Source: a virus
Length of the DNA stretch: 40,565 nucleotides
Virus record (IMG/VR): IMGVR_UViG_3300033148_006072
Coordinates: 1-40,565 of that record
Reading direction: 5' to 3' (one strand)
Part shown: piece by piece, positions 22,734 to 30,051 of the stretch
Numbering within the stretch: the first letter of the stretch is position 1
Layout of the letters: every line of letters begins with the position of its first letter
The notes under the pieces: model-generated
Seen by the model: only the letters and a program-made list of their open reading frames with translations
Database searches by the model: none
What the model was told of the DNA's origin: nothing
Position numbers and translations under genes: made by a program

Positions 22734-22760
22734 CCTAGTGTCCCTAGTGTCCCTAGTGTC
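22734..22760 (+). repeat. Three tandem 9-bp repeats (CCTAGTGTC)
   Basis: Exact head-to-tail copies at 22734-22742, 22743-22751 and 22752-22760, followed by CACCCCCC. Related CTAGTG motifs occur on both sides (22672, 22874), which suggests binding sites or an iteron cluster. Confidence 0.85.
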
Positions 22761-22953
22761 CACCCCCCAAAATGACCCACTGATAATCCTATATATTACA
22801 AGGATTTAGACAATTTTGTAATATATTCTGTGCGGACACTGCTTCATTTTGACACACCCCCTATAGGACGTCCCTAGTGGCCACGTATAACGATCGATAT
22901 ATATAATTCCCCCTATATAGTATCCATACTACATAGAAGTTTCATTTTAGGGG

Positions 22954-22982
22954 TTTACAGGATCTCAATTTTATGGTATATT
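22954..22982 (+). promoter_or_regulatory. Sigma70-like promoter for the long early operon
   Basis: TTTACA (-35, 22954-22959), a 17-base spacer, then TATATT (-10, 22977-22982), with TGG just before the -10 as in extended -10 promoters. Transcription would start near 22989, with a short leader ending in AAGGAGG and the ATG at 23010. It is the best promoter match noticed in the window and stands ahead of the 15.6-kb early/replication gene run. Confidence 0.75.
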
Positions 22983-23009
22983 ATATACAAGGTTATAAGG
23001 AGGTTGGGC

Positions 23010-23381
23010 ATGCCAACAAGAGAAAAGAAAGTGGCCAAGCCTGCGACCACTACTTCTAAGAAAGTGCAGGACCCATCAAATGATATTAGGGATCTTGAAA
23101 ATGACAAAGTTACTAAGACCGTAATGATACAACCTGCGATTCCAATCCCAAATGAAGGAATCACAGTAAGAATCGACCCAACAAAAGTCGATGACACACC
23201 ATGTATTTCCATCAGTGAATTCGCTTTTCTCATGGGTTGGACAGTACAGAACGTATATTACCATATCAACCAAGAAGACCCAAAGAAGCGAATCAAATCA
23301 AAAAAGATCTTTCGGACTCTCTTTGTCATTCCCTATTCAGAGTATTTGAGGCTAAGTGCCTCACCACTTATAGAGGATTAA
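23010..23381 (+). CDS. Small protein with MerR/Xre-like C-terminal region, possible DNA-binding protein
   Basis: 123 aa from ATG 23010, after AAGGAGG. The N-terminal 50 residues are charged and probably disordered (REKKVAKPATTTSKKVQDPS). The C-terminal part ISEFAFLMGWTVQNVYYHIN followed by KRIKSKKIFRTLFVIPYSEY resembles the helix-turn-helix plus wing of excisionase/AlpA-type proteins. First gene of the operon, so a regulatory role is plausible but unproven. Confidence 0.5.
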   Translation: MPTREKKVAKPATTTSKKVQDPSNDIRDLENDKVTKTVMIQPAIPIPNEGITVRIDPTKVDDTPCISISEFAFLMGWTVQNVYYHINQEDPKKRIKSKKIFRTLFVIPYSEYLRLSASPLIED

Positions 23382-23383
23382 AA

Positions 23384-23845
23384 ATGACTACAAACGACCT
23401 CAAACATTGCCCATTTTGTGGAACCCAAGATGAAGAAGAAATGGCCGTATTTACAAAATCTGCACAATTCCCTTGGGATGAAGAAGCTCATGATATTTGT
23501 AATGTAGCTTGTTCTTGTGGGGCTTATGGACCACATGCAAAGTCAAAGGATGAAGCAATAACAAGATGGAATAGTCGTCAAAGATGTTTTGACATAACCT
23601 CCCTAGACGAAAAGAAAGAAAAACCATACCTTTGTATTGTTGCTTGGGGACTTGTAATGCAAAGTTTTGGCTATTATGTCGATGCTCAAATACGAAAAGC
23701 TCGTCAAGACAATGCTCCAGAAGATGCTTTCTGTTGGGATGAAGACAATAATAAATGGAATGTAATGAATGAAGATATGAAAAATGTGCCTTGCCGAAGA
23801 GAAATGGAATCATATCTATCCGTGCTTAAAAGGGAAACAGCCTAA
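23384..23845 (+). CDS. Lar-like zinc-ribbon protein (restriction-alleviation family N-terminus)
   Basis: 153 aa. Residues 7-67 have the Lar pattern: HCPFCG (Cys9, Cys12), CSCGAYGP (Cys43, Cys45), then a conserved DEAITRWNSRQ. Lar of prophage Rac relieves type I restriction, and related domains are common in phage early operons. The C-terminal 85 residues (VAWGLVMQSFGYYVDAQIRK, AFCWDEDNNKWNVMNEDMKN) are an extra part of unknown role. It follows the putative DNA-binding gene after two bases. Confidence 0.65.
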   Translation: MTTNDLKHCPFCGTQDEEEMAVFTKSAQFPWDEEAHDICNVACSCGAYGPHAKSKDEAITRWNSRQRCFDITSLDEKKEKPYLCIVAWGLVMQSFGYYVDAQIRKARQDNAPEDAFCWDEDNNKWNVMNEDMKNVPCRREMESYLSVLKRETA

Positions 23846-24012
23846 TGAATAGAAAACCAAGAATATATCTTAATCCAGAAGATATAAAAAACCTATCAAA
23901 AAATGTCGACGAACAATATGAAGTTATGATTAGGACATATATTCTACCTAATCGACCTTTGATAGTTTATGGTGGAAATGTAAGCCTTAATAATAAAAAG
24001 GAGACAACGTAA
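23845..24012 (+). CDS. Small unknown protein (55 aa)
   Basis: ATG 23845 overlaps the previous TAA (TAATG), and its own TAA overlaps the next ATG in the same way. The sequence begins MNRKPRIYLNPEDIKNLSKN and ends in a beta-like segment (RPLIVYGGNVSLN). No family recognised. Confidence 0.6.
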   Translation: MNRKPRIYLNPEDIKNLSKNVDEQYEVMIRTYILPNRPLIVYGGNVSLNNKKETT

Positions 24013-24197
24013 TGCCAAAAAATGAAATTGATATAATGAATGGTCCCCAAAACCTTTACGTAAACAATAGGGCTTTATCCGACATTGAAATACGAAAGTC
24101 CTATGCCTCTGTTACATTCAAAAAGAGCAACAAGACAATTGGCGTTTCTTTTGATAAAATCATATGGCAGTCACCTTTATGGAACGAAGTAATCTAA
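24012..24197 (+). CDS. Small unknown protein (61 aa)
   Basis: Starts as TAATG behind the 55-aa gene, with AAAAAGGAG 10 bases upstream. Beta-rich (YASVTFKKSNKTIGVSFDKI). No family recognised. Confidence 0.5.
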   Translation: MPKNEIDIMNGPQNLYVNNRALSDIEIRKSYASVTFKKSNKTIGVSFDKIIWQSPLWNEVI

Positions 24198-24198
24198 A

Positions 24199-24402
24199 AT
24201 GGAAAGCGACAACGATAATAAACTTTATCCATTGGGTTCGAATACAATTATCATAGACTTAAAATATGAAAACGCCTATGGTCAAAAGATCTACGCATTA
24301 AAGGTTGATATAAACAAATTCAGTATAGTGATTTATCAAGGGCCTTATGGCGACTGTATGGAAGTATATCAAAGAATCATCGAAGGTGCTTTATGCACTT
24401 AA
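24199..24402 (+). CDS. Small unknown protein (67 aa)
   Basis: Follows the previous stop by one base. Beta-rich (TIIIDLKYENAYGQKIYALK, KFSIVIYQGPYGDCMEVYQR). The weak ribosome binding site suggests coupled translation. No family recognised. Confidence 0.5.
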   Translation: MESDNDNKLYPLGSNTIIIDLKYENAYGQKIYALKVDINKFSIVIYQGPYGDCMEVYQRIIEGALCT

Positions 24403-24662
24403 TGAACATTCAAAGCGTTTTCTATGGTTGGATTGGTTCTTTATGTATTATTGCATCTATTACTTGGCTTGTAGGTCGTGCTAGTCTTCGTCGAACATTT
24501 GAAAAGGCCGTACGGGCTATAGAAATCATCAAAGAACAAAAATCTGAGATTTCGTATCTGACAAAAGAAAATGAAGCATTGGAAAAAAGAAATAGTGATA
24601 TGAAGCGTGCTCTTAATGGTATCGTATCATTAGCCTCGACCAGTACAACAATAGGGGGATAA
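24393..24662 (+). CDS. Membrane-anchored coiled-coil protein
   Basis: 89 aa. One transmembrane segment (VFYGWIGSLCIIASITWLVG, about residues 9-28), then a basic turn and a helical coiled coil (KAVRAIEIIKEQKSEISYLT, KENEALEKRNSDMKRALNG). ATG 24393 has GAAGG 6 bases before it; ATG 24402 (TAATG) is possible. Topology suggests an inner-membrane early protein, for example a superinfection-exclusion or takeover factor, but this is a guess. Confidence 0.55.
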   Translation: MHLMNIQSVFYGWIGSLCIIASITWLVGRASLRRTFEKAVRAIEIIKEQKSEISYLTKENEALEKRNSDMKRALNGIVSLASTSTTIGG

Positions 24663-24663
24663 A

Positions 24664-25002
24664 ATGACAAATGATTTAGAAGAAAATTATGAAAAAGCAA
24701 AAGCTCTTGCAGATGATGCTGTACAATTTTTCGAACGTCTTCAAAAGATACCAATGGTTATTCATATAGAAATTGTTAGAGTAACTTACAATGATCTTCC
24801 TATTCCAGAAATTGGAAAAGAAGAAGAGTTATCGAGCTCCCTGTGTAGAGCCCTAGAAATAACGATCGAAAATCATTTTCCCCTGCTAATGGGTCGTGTA
24901 GCTCTTGATACAAATACAGCTGCTATTGCAAGTTTAGATGCAAAAATTAAAGCTGAAAGTTTTATCGAGAACCATAAAACAATGGAGGCGATTGATGACT
25001 AA
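24664..25002 (+). CDS. Unknown helical protein (112 aa)
   Basis: Start one base after the previous stop, with a GGGGGATAA site. Helical ends with a short beta middle (MVIHIEIVRVTYNDLPIPEI). No family recognised; downstream gene overlaps by 8 bases. Confidence 0.5.
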   Translation: MTNDLEENYEKAKALADDAVQFFERLQKIPMVIHIEIVRVTYNDLPIPEIGKEEELSSSLCRALEITIENHFPLLMGRVALDTNTAAIASLDAKIKAESFIENHKTMEAIDD

Positions 25003-25162
25003 ACGACAACAAGAAGCCTTAAACAGAATTCAGCAAGATCTAAAAAACGAGGATCATTGTGACGATCATCTGCCGATGAAAGTCGGTCAAGCTCAAAGTT
25101 ACTTGATTCATCTTATTGAAGTTTTATCATCGGAGGACACAAGTGACAATAAAACCGATTGA
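24995..25162 (+). CDS. Small unknown protein (55 aa)
   Basis: ATG 24995 chosen for GGAGG 6 bases upstream. Helical, charged (TKRQQEALNRIQQDLKNEDH). Overlaps genes on both sides. Confidence 0.5.
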   Translation: MTKRQQEALNRIQQDLKNEDHCDDHLPMKVGQAQSYLIHLIEVLSSEDTSDNKTD

Positions 25163-25385
25163 TCAAAACAAATGTGACCATGAACCTGATCCCGATACTA
25201 TTCAGTATGATAAAAAGGTTGGTAGAAGGGCCACTTGTATCAAATGTGGCGCACCATTGGTCTTAATCAAAATGCATCGACGACCAGGGGAAAAGGCCCA
25301 TCCAACAATGAAGACTACAGCATCCGATAGACGAGAAGCAAAGAGGAGAAATTATGCACAATCCAAAAATGCCAAATCTGAGTAA
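25143..25385 (+). CDS. Small zinc-binding-like protein
   Basis: 80 aa, GTG start at 25143 with GGAGG 6 bases upstream. CDHEPDP and CIKCGAPL give Cys/His and CxxC pairs that could bind one zinc ion, followed by a basic C-terminal tail (DRREAKRRNYAQSKNAKSE). May bind nucleic acid. It is overlapped at the end by the next gene. Confidence 0.5.
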   Translation: MTIKPIDQNKCDHEPDPDTIQYDKKVGRRATCIKCGAPLVLIKMHRRPGEKAHPTMKTTASDRREAKRRNYAQSKNAKSE

Positions 25386-25530
25386 ATTTGATAATCGAGA
25401 TGAATATCATGAAGCTCTAGATCAATACGATGCAGAAAAGGAAGCTTATGATGAATGGGTTGAAATAGAGATTGATAGAAGACGTGAAGAGGAGACAAAA
25501 GATGCAAGAATTATTTCAATTAACCGATGA
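25354..25530 (+). CDS. Small acidic helical protein (58 aa)
   Basis: ATG 25354 has GAGGAG 5 bases upstream. Sequence is Asp/Glu/Tyr-rich and helical (DEYHEALDQYDAEKEAYDEW). It overlaps the zinc-like gene before it by 32 bases and the next gene by 29. Confidence 0.55.
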   Translation: MHNPKMPNLSKFDNRDEYHEALDQYDAEKEAYDEWVEIEIDRRREEETKDARIISINR

Positions 25531-25723
25531 AATGAAAAAGAAAATTGATGATATGAGCTACCAAGCAATGCTAGCGAAATGGCGCTTTGCCCCTATAGGT
25601 GATCCTTTCTTTCGGCATGGTCCTGTCTTCGATTACTTTAATGTCAGAATGCAAAAACTTCGAGCAGAAGACGAAGGCCAAGAACGACATGTTGCGGCGT
25701 CAAAAGCTATAGGATGGGATTAA
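25502..25723 (+). CDS. Conserved small phage protein (73 aa)
   Basis: ATG 25502 with AGAGGAG 7 bases upstream. The pattern MSYQAMLAKWRFAPIGDPFF looks like small hypothetical proteins I have seen in other phage genomes, where it is uncharacterised. Its TAA overlaps the next ATG (TAATG). Confidence 0.55.
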   Translation: MQELFQLTDEMKKKIDDMSYQAMLAKWRFAPIGDPFFRHGPVFDYFNVRMQKLRAEDEGQERHVAASKAIGWD

Positions 25724-26166
25724 TGAAACAAATAAAAGCAAGAGGGTGGCATGTCTCTCAAAAGAAAATGTATAGTGCAGAAGAAATGGGTCGTGATCAA
25801 TTGACGATATCTGCAGATGGAAGAGGCTTTGTCAATGTGAGCGGTTCTGATACACAGAAATCAGTATTCTTTTATGATGCATTTATTCCATTGCTCTTTA
25901 CTGGTTTTAGCGATAAGCATAACAAAGAAATGTATGATGGAGACATTATACGATTTGTAAATAGCATGATTTCTAGTAACGATCCCATGCCAGGGATTCG
26001 TATTATAGTTTGGGATGAAGAGATTGCGGGGTTTGCTCATGCGTATGTTAATGGAGACACAGCCACAAGTGGTTACGTATGGTGCAAAAGTAACGCCGAA
26101 AGAATGTTTGAAGTTATTGGCAATATCTATGAAAACCCAGAGTTAATAAAAGTTGACGATGCTTGA
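25723..26166 (+). CDS. YopX-like protein
   Basis: 147 aa (alternative ATG 25714 gives 150). The YopX family pattern is clear: IKARGWHVSQKKMYSAEEMG, then FTGFSDKHNKEMYDGDIIRF (usually FTGLKDKNGKEIYEGDIV), IIVWDEEIAGF, and IGNIYENPEL at the C-terminus. YopX proteins are widespread in phage early operons and form symmetrical oligomers, but their role is unknown. Confidence 0.85.
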   Translation: MKQIKARGWHVSQKKMYSAEEMGRDQLTISADGRGFVNVSGSDTQKSVFFYDAFIPLLFTGFSDKHNKEMYDGDIIRFVNSMISSNDPMPGIRIIVWDEEIAGFAHAYVNGDTATSGYVWCKSNAERMFEVIGNIYENPELIKVDDA

Positions 26167-26191
26167 AAATCCAAAACGACTGGAGGATAGT

Positions 26192-26440
26192 ATGATTGAG
26201 AACGAAGGAGATCAGGCAGAAGAGCTGAGAATACAGTTTGCAACAATAATGGGTCGGTCTAACCTGGATAGTCCAAATGCTGTCCCTGTGGCATATCTTG
26301 GAGACGCTGTCTATGCAAAGTATGAGAATGGTATGATTGGTCTTACTCTTGATGATCATTGTAATCCAGTAATGATCTGGCTCGAGCCAGAAGTTATGTT
26401 AGCTTTGAATCACTTCTATCAGAGGTGTCGAAATGAATAG
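26192..26440 (+). CDS. Conserved small phage protein (82 aa)
   Basis: ATG 26192 chosen for GGAGG 5 bases upstream; a further ATG at 26159 overlaps the YopX gene but lacks a site. AYLGDAVYAKYENGMIGLTL and MIWLEPEVMLALNHFYQ form a small beta fold seen in uncharacterised phage proteins. Confidence 0.55.
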   Translation: MIENEGDQAEELRIQFATIMGRSNLDSPNAVPVAYLGDAVYAKYENGMIGLTLDDHCNPVMIWLEPEVMLALNHFYQRCRNE

Positions 26441-26594
26441 CCTAGAAGAAAAAGTAACCGCACATGAAGCATTTCAAAATATCTCTATTCATGGCCTTCC
26501 TTTTCCAACAAAACGGATCAGCGATAAAGTTGTAGAAAAATGGCATGAAGCTAAAATATATCGAACACCTGGATTCAACTTTGGGACGAAATAA
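26433..26594 (+). CDS. Small unknown protein (53 aa)
   Basis: ATG 26433 overlaps the previous stop by 8 bases, with AGAGGTG upstream. Starts MNSLEEKVTAHEAFQNISIH and ends YRTPGFNFGTK. No family recognised. Confidence 0.5.
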   Translation: MNSLEEKVTAHEAFQNISIHGLPFPTKRISDKVVEKWHEAKIYRTPGFNFGTK

Positions 26595-26611
26595 ATATAA
26601 AGGAGTAATAA

Positions 26612-26722
26612 ATGGGAAAGCTCGGGAAACTGTTATGCCAATACTATCGTGATGGAATAATTGATCGTATAACCTTTATTACTTACTGGAGAAAACACAT
26701 TTATAAAAAGAGCAACAAATGA
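26612..26722 (+). CDS. Very small basic protein (36 aa)
   Basis: ATG 26612 has AAAGGAG upstream at the right distance. Basic and aromatic (QYYRDGIIDRITFITYWRKH). Its TGA overlaps the next ATG. Supported by site and overlap only. Confidence 0.4.
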   Translation: MGKLGKLLCQYYRDGIIDRITFITYWRKHIYKKSNK

Positions 26723-26907
26723 CTCTTGAAGAACGTCAGAAAGATTGGTGGTTTAAGATGGATTATCTTATGGAAAGCCCAAAAGGCTTAAACGACTGGG
26801 AAATCGAGTTTATAGATTCGATAAGCTTTAGCTTAAGTCGAGATAAAAATCTTAGTTTTCACCAATCATCAAAACTCAGAGAGATCTACAATAGGATGAC
26901 ATCATGA
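26719..26907 (+). CDS. Small unknown protein (62 aa)
   Basis: Starts as ATGA over the previous stop and ends as ATGA with the next. Helical (LEERQKDWWFKMDYLMESPK, FHQSSKLREIYNRMTS). No family recognised. Confidence 0.5.
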   Translation: MTLEERQKDWWFKMDYLMESPKGLNDWEIEFIDSISFSLSRDKNLSFHQSSKLREIYNRMTS

Positions 26908-27023
26908 CCATATTATCGCCAATAATAGAAAGAATCTTGGCCCAACCTTTTGAAGCAACCGTTATAATAGTTTGTTGTATTGTATTTGTTTTAGGCATTG
27001 CTTGGGATGGTAAGCCTCAATGA
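26904..27023 (+). CDS. Single-span membrane protein (39 aa)
   Basis: ATGA overlaps both ends. The sequence is an amphipathic start, then one hydrophobic span (ATVIIVCCIVFVLGIAW) and a short tail. It is kept between the small genes and the helicase, so translation coupling is likely. Confidence 0.45.
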   Translation: MTILSPIIERILAQPFEATVIIVCCIVFVLGIAWDGKPQ

Positions 27024-28687
27024 ACAATATACATTATTTAACTTCTAAAACATTGCCTCCAATGCAACACCAAACTGACTGCTTTTTTAAGCTCTATAAC
27101 CATGAATACGCTGGAATCTTTGGCGAGCAAGGCACCGGAAAATCTCGAATGCTTATTGACATCGTATCAAACCATTTTGCTGAAGGGCATATAAATGCTG
27201 TTTTGTTAATCGCTCCAAAAGGTGTTCACCAACAATGGAAAGATGAACAAGTCCCTATTCATAGTCCAATTGATGTTGTAAGTTTTTTATGGAACTCTTC
27301 CGGTGGAAAAGCTTATAGATATCATATGAAAAAGTTCGTAGAATTGAAAGCCCCCACAAAGTTGAAATGGTTTTTTGTCAATGTTGATACATTCAGTACA
27401 GATAGACATATTCCATTTTTACGAGAGTTTGTCAAACTTCATAATACAGCAATAGTGATCGATGAATCAACACGTATAAAAAATCATACCGCTAATAGAA
27501 CTCACAATATAGTCTATAACCTTGCAGCATTAAGAAAAGAAGGACGCGCCATTAAGCAGGTTGTACCTTATGCAAAATATCGTTATGTCCTAACGGGAAT
27601 GCAAGTTACAGATTCTCCTTATGACCTTTGGGCTCCATTTAGCTTTCTAAAATATGACTTCTTTGGCATGAACTTCTATGCCTTTAAGGCGAAATATGGA
27701 ATTGAAGTGATAGATAGAAACAAGCAAACTGGACAACGATATCCTAGGAAGATCTCACCAACAGAAATACAATCTATCTTGAAGTATTATCAACAAGGAT
27801 TTGATATTGAGCAAGTGTCGAATATTCTAGGGATAGGTGAAAGCAATGTAGGGTACATTATTGCACATCCAAATATCCGGTTTCCGTACAAACATCTTGA
27901 GGAGCTGAAGACAAAAATTGAGCCTTACACCTTTACTATTCGTAAAGAAGAATGTATGGACTTGCCAGAAAAGATCTACGAAAAAATAATAGTGGAAATG
28001 TCAATGCCACAAAAGCGAGTTTACAATGATCTAAAAAATAAAATGATTGCCGAATATAGCGATAAGGAGTTAACTGTAACTAGCAAGCTCGCACTTCTTG
28101 TTCGGCTACAACAAATAACATCTGGTTTCTTTCCATATGAAACAGCAGAATTTGACACAAAAGAAGAGGTCTGGAAAACTAATACAGATATCATACCAAT
28201 AGGAACAAAGAACCCAAAGATTGAAGCAATCAAAGGACAAATAGACGAACTAGGCAATGCTAAGATCTTCATAGCCGCTAAGTTTATTGCTGAAATAAAA
28301 TTGCTTCATGACCAGTTGGCAAAAGCCTATCCTGACAAAAACATTGCAATGTATTATGGGGCAATAAGTGATAAAGACAGAAAAATTGCAAAAGAAGGTT
28401 TTCAATCTGGTGAAATAGATATTCTTATTATGAATGTCCGTATGGCTTTGGGATTCAACTTCCAAGAAACTTGTCACAATGCAATGGCTATTTCCGGTAC
28501 ATATTCTTTAGAGGATAGAAAGCAATGGGAAGATAGGATTCATCGGATAGGCCAAAAGATGCCCGTATTATACCAAGACTACATTATGAAAGGAACAGTG
28601 GATGAAAAAATTTATGCTGCAATTAAGTTCAAAGAGGATCTTTTAGACTTCTTTAGAGACAAGTCAATAGTCGAGTTTATACAATAA
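27020..28687 (+). CDS. SNF2-type SF2 helicase/translocase with inserted helix-turn-helix
   Basis: 555 aa. Motif I GEQGTGKS (35-42), motif Ia LLIAPKGVHQQWK (62-74), motif II VIDES (146-150), motif III LTGMQV (191-196, usually LTGTP), and motif VI EDRIHRIGQ (504-512), with NVRMALGFNFQ before it. Family members use ATP to translocate on duplex DNA; in phages they usually serve replication or transcription. Residues 244-290 look like a separate helix-turn-helix (ISPTEIQSILKYYQQG, VSNILGIGESNVGYII) placed between the two RecA-like lobes. ATG overlaps the previous gene (ATGA). Confidence 0.88.
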   Translation: MNNIHYLTSKTLPPMQHQTDCFFKLYNHEYAGIFGEQGTGKSRMLIDIVSNHFAEGHINAVLLIAPKGVHQQWKDEQVPIHSPIDVVSFLWNSSGGKAYRYHMKKFVELKAPTKLKWFFVNVDTFSTDRHIPFLREFVKLHNTAIVIDESTRIKNHTANRTHNIVYNLAALRKEGRAIKQVVPYAKYRYVLTGMQVTDSPYDLWAPFSFLKYDFFGMNFYAFKAKYGIEVIDRNKQTGQRYPRKISPTEIQSILKYYQQGFDIEQVSNILGIGESNVGYIIAHPNIRFPYKHLEELKTKIEPYTFTIRKEECMDLPEKIYEKIIVEMSMPQKRVYNDLKNKMIAEYSDKELTVTSKLALLVRLQQITSGFFPYETAEFDTKEEVWKTNTDIIPIGTKNPKIEAIKGQIDELGNAKIFIAAKFIAEIKLLHDQLAKAYPDKNIAMYYGAISDKDRKIAKEGFQSGEIDILIMNVRMALGFNFQETCHNAMAISGTYSLEDRKQWEDRIHRIGQKMPVLYQDYIMKGTVDEKIYAAIKFKEDLLDFFRDKSIVEFIQ

Positions 28688-28702
28688 CAAAGGAGAAAAC
28701 AA

Positions 28703-28939
28703 ATGCAAGTTGAAACGGGAAAGATCTTTGAGGGTGACGAGGATGAATTAAAAAAGCGGCTTGGTGGTAACTTTGTACCAATTGATTCAGAAGATTTGAC
28801 TAAAGAGCAAAAGAAAAAGCAACAAGTAAATATACATGACCATAGATCAAAACTAGGAAAGCAACTAACCAAAATACGTAGCACTTTTGGCTTAACAAAA
28901 AACCAACGACGCAATTTGCGTAGGAGATTAAAAGGATGA
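28703..28939 (+). CDS. Small basic protein (78 aa)
   Basis: AAAGGAG precedes ATG at 28703. Acidic first third, then very basic (KEQKKKQQVNIHDHRSKLGK, KNQRRNLRRRLKG). It probably binds nucleic acid; no family recognised. Overlaps the next gene by ATGA. Confidence 0.55.
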   Translation: MQVETGKIFEGDEDELKKRLGGNFVPIDSEDLTKEQKKKQQVNIHDHRSKLGKQLTKIRSTFGLTKNQRRNLRRRLKG

Positions 28940-29439
28940 AACGGTATATTGACATAGTATTTGATGGTCCGCCAAATGCCATTGCTGGTCGGTTTGTTGA
29001 AGTAGAAAATGAAAATGGGGCCGGGATCAACTTTGGAGAATGGGTACATCGTGAAGATGGATATTGGGCATTGCGATTTATTCGTCGTGATCTAAGTATT
29101 GATGAGTTTATAAAAGATTCCCCTCTACAAATAAATAATTTTAAATTAACAGAGCGATTAACAATACAAGCAAATGGTCATGGGGGATTTCGACTTATTC
29201 CAGTGGATGAGGAAGAAGCTGTTCCGCAATTAGTCTATGCCGATATTTATGACCAAGATATAAAAAAGCTAAAAAAAATTATAACGGGAATAACCAACCG
29301 AGATATTCTTGCAAAGGCTTTTGTGAAATTATCAGAAATTAACGATAAGCAAGCTGAAACAATTAAAGCCCTAGAACTTGAAATATATAATGGTTCACAG
29401 AAACTCCTCAAAGAAGCAGTACCTAGAAAAAATGTTTAG
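28936..29439 (+). CDS. Conserved phage protein of unknown function (167 aa)
   Basis: The N-terminal 60 residues (FDGPPNAIAGRFVEVENENG, GEWVHREDGYWALRF) match a pattern found in many uncharacterised phage proteins. The second half is a helical coiled-coil-like region (DIKKLKKIITGITNRD, KAFVKLSEINDKQAETIKAL). It may be a small assembly or replication accessory factor; not assigned. Confidence 0.5.
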   Translation: MKRYIDIVFDGPPNAIAGRFVEVENENGAGINFGEWVHREDGYWALRFIRRDLSIDEFIKDSPLQINNFKLTERLTIQANGHGGFRLIPVDEEEAVPQLVYADIYDQDIKKLKKIITGITNRDILAKAFVKLSEINDKQAETIKALELEIYNGSQKLLKEAVPRKNV

Positions 29440-29484
29440 AATACTTCGGCGTATGCTGGAGTAAATATATTTTAAGGAGGGCAT

Positions 29485-30048
29485 ATGAAAAGTGAAGACT
29501 TAGACTTCCTGGAGCAACCACAAGCACTCGACAAAACTGCTTTGGCTACTCTGCAAGACAAGCTAAGCCGCTTGCGCGAAAAGCGTAAAAACATTGCCAG
29601 TCTTGAGGCGGAGCTCAAAGCGACCAAAGCTGAAGAGAGATCAATGTCAGGGGAGGACATTCCAAACTTCCTACAGCAATTCGGTATCTCCGGCCTAACA
29701 CTTGAGACCGGAGAGAAGCTAACAATTAAGGAGGATATTGAAATAAATATCCCTAAGACGGATGCGAAGAAACGAGCAATCGTATTCAAGTTCTTTAGGG
29801 ATCATGGAGGAGGTGGCTTAATAAAGGATACACTTTCTATGGAGGATCCAACAATTGCAGTATTGGACTTACTTGAAAAAGGGGAGGTACAATATACAAG
29901 AGCATTAAGTGTCAATACCAATAGCGCAAAGTCACTAATGAGATCATTGCTCGGACTGTCAAAGGGCAGCATTGCAACGATTCAACCAAACGAAGCTCCA
30001 AACGAGCTCAACCTGTTTGTTACAAAACAAACAAAAATAAAGGAATAA
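29485..30048 (+). CDS. Coiled-coil protein, possibly replication-associated
   Basis: 187 aa, with AAGGAGGGC before ATG after a 45-base gap. Residues 16-52 are a coiled coil (KLSRLREKRKNIASLEAELK). The rest has compact alpha/beta patterns (FLQQFGISGLTLETGEKLTI, FKFFRDHGGGGLIKDTLSME). It is paired with the next gene, 3 bases away, and both stand before the primase, so a role in recombination or replication is plausible. No family recognised. Confidence 0.5.
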   Translation: MKSEDLDFLEQPQALDKTALATLQDKLSRLREKRKNIASLEAELKATKAEERSMSGEDIPNFLQQFGISGLTLETGEKLTIKEDIEINIPKTDAKKRAIVFKFFRDHGGGGLIKDTLSMEDPTIAVLDLLEKGEVQYTRALSVNTNSAKSLMRSLLGLSKGSIATIQPNEAPNELNLFVTKQTKIKE

Positions 30049-30051
30049 CCA

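Larger units (their letters stand above)
22312..22953. other. Repeat-rich non-coding region, candidate origin or control region
   Basis: About 640 bases with no supportable gene, between a terminator and a promoter. The left part (22320-22500) is built from variants of TTCGCTAAAG and AAGCTTAAAG, including a long inverted repeat and two direct copies of 22 bases. The right part holds three tandem CCTAGTGTC units and scattered CTAGTG motifs (22672, 22874). This is the longest non-coding stretch of the genome and a natural place for replication initiation or regulator binding. Confidence 0.55.

Noticed and set aside
22312-22953. Hidden small gene or tRNA
   Set aside because: Open frames with an ATG are under about 15 codons, and no cloverleaf with a T-loop GGTTCRA motif was found.
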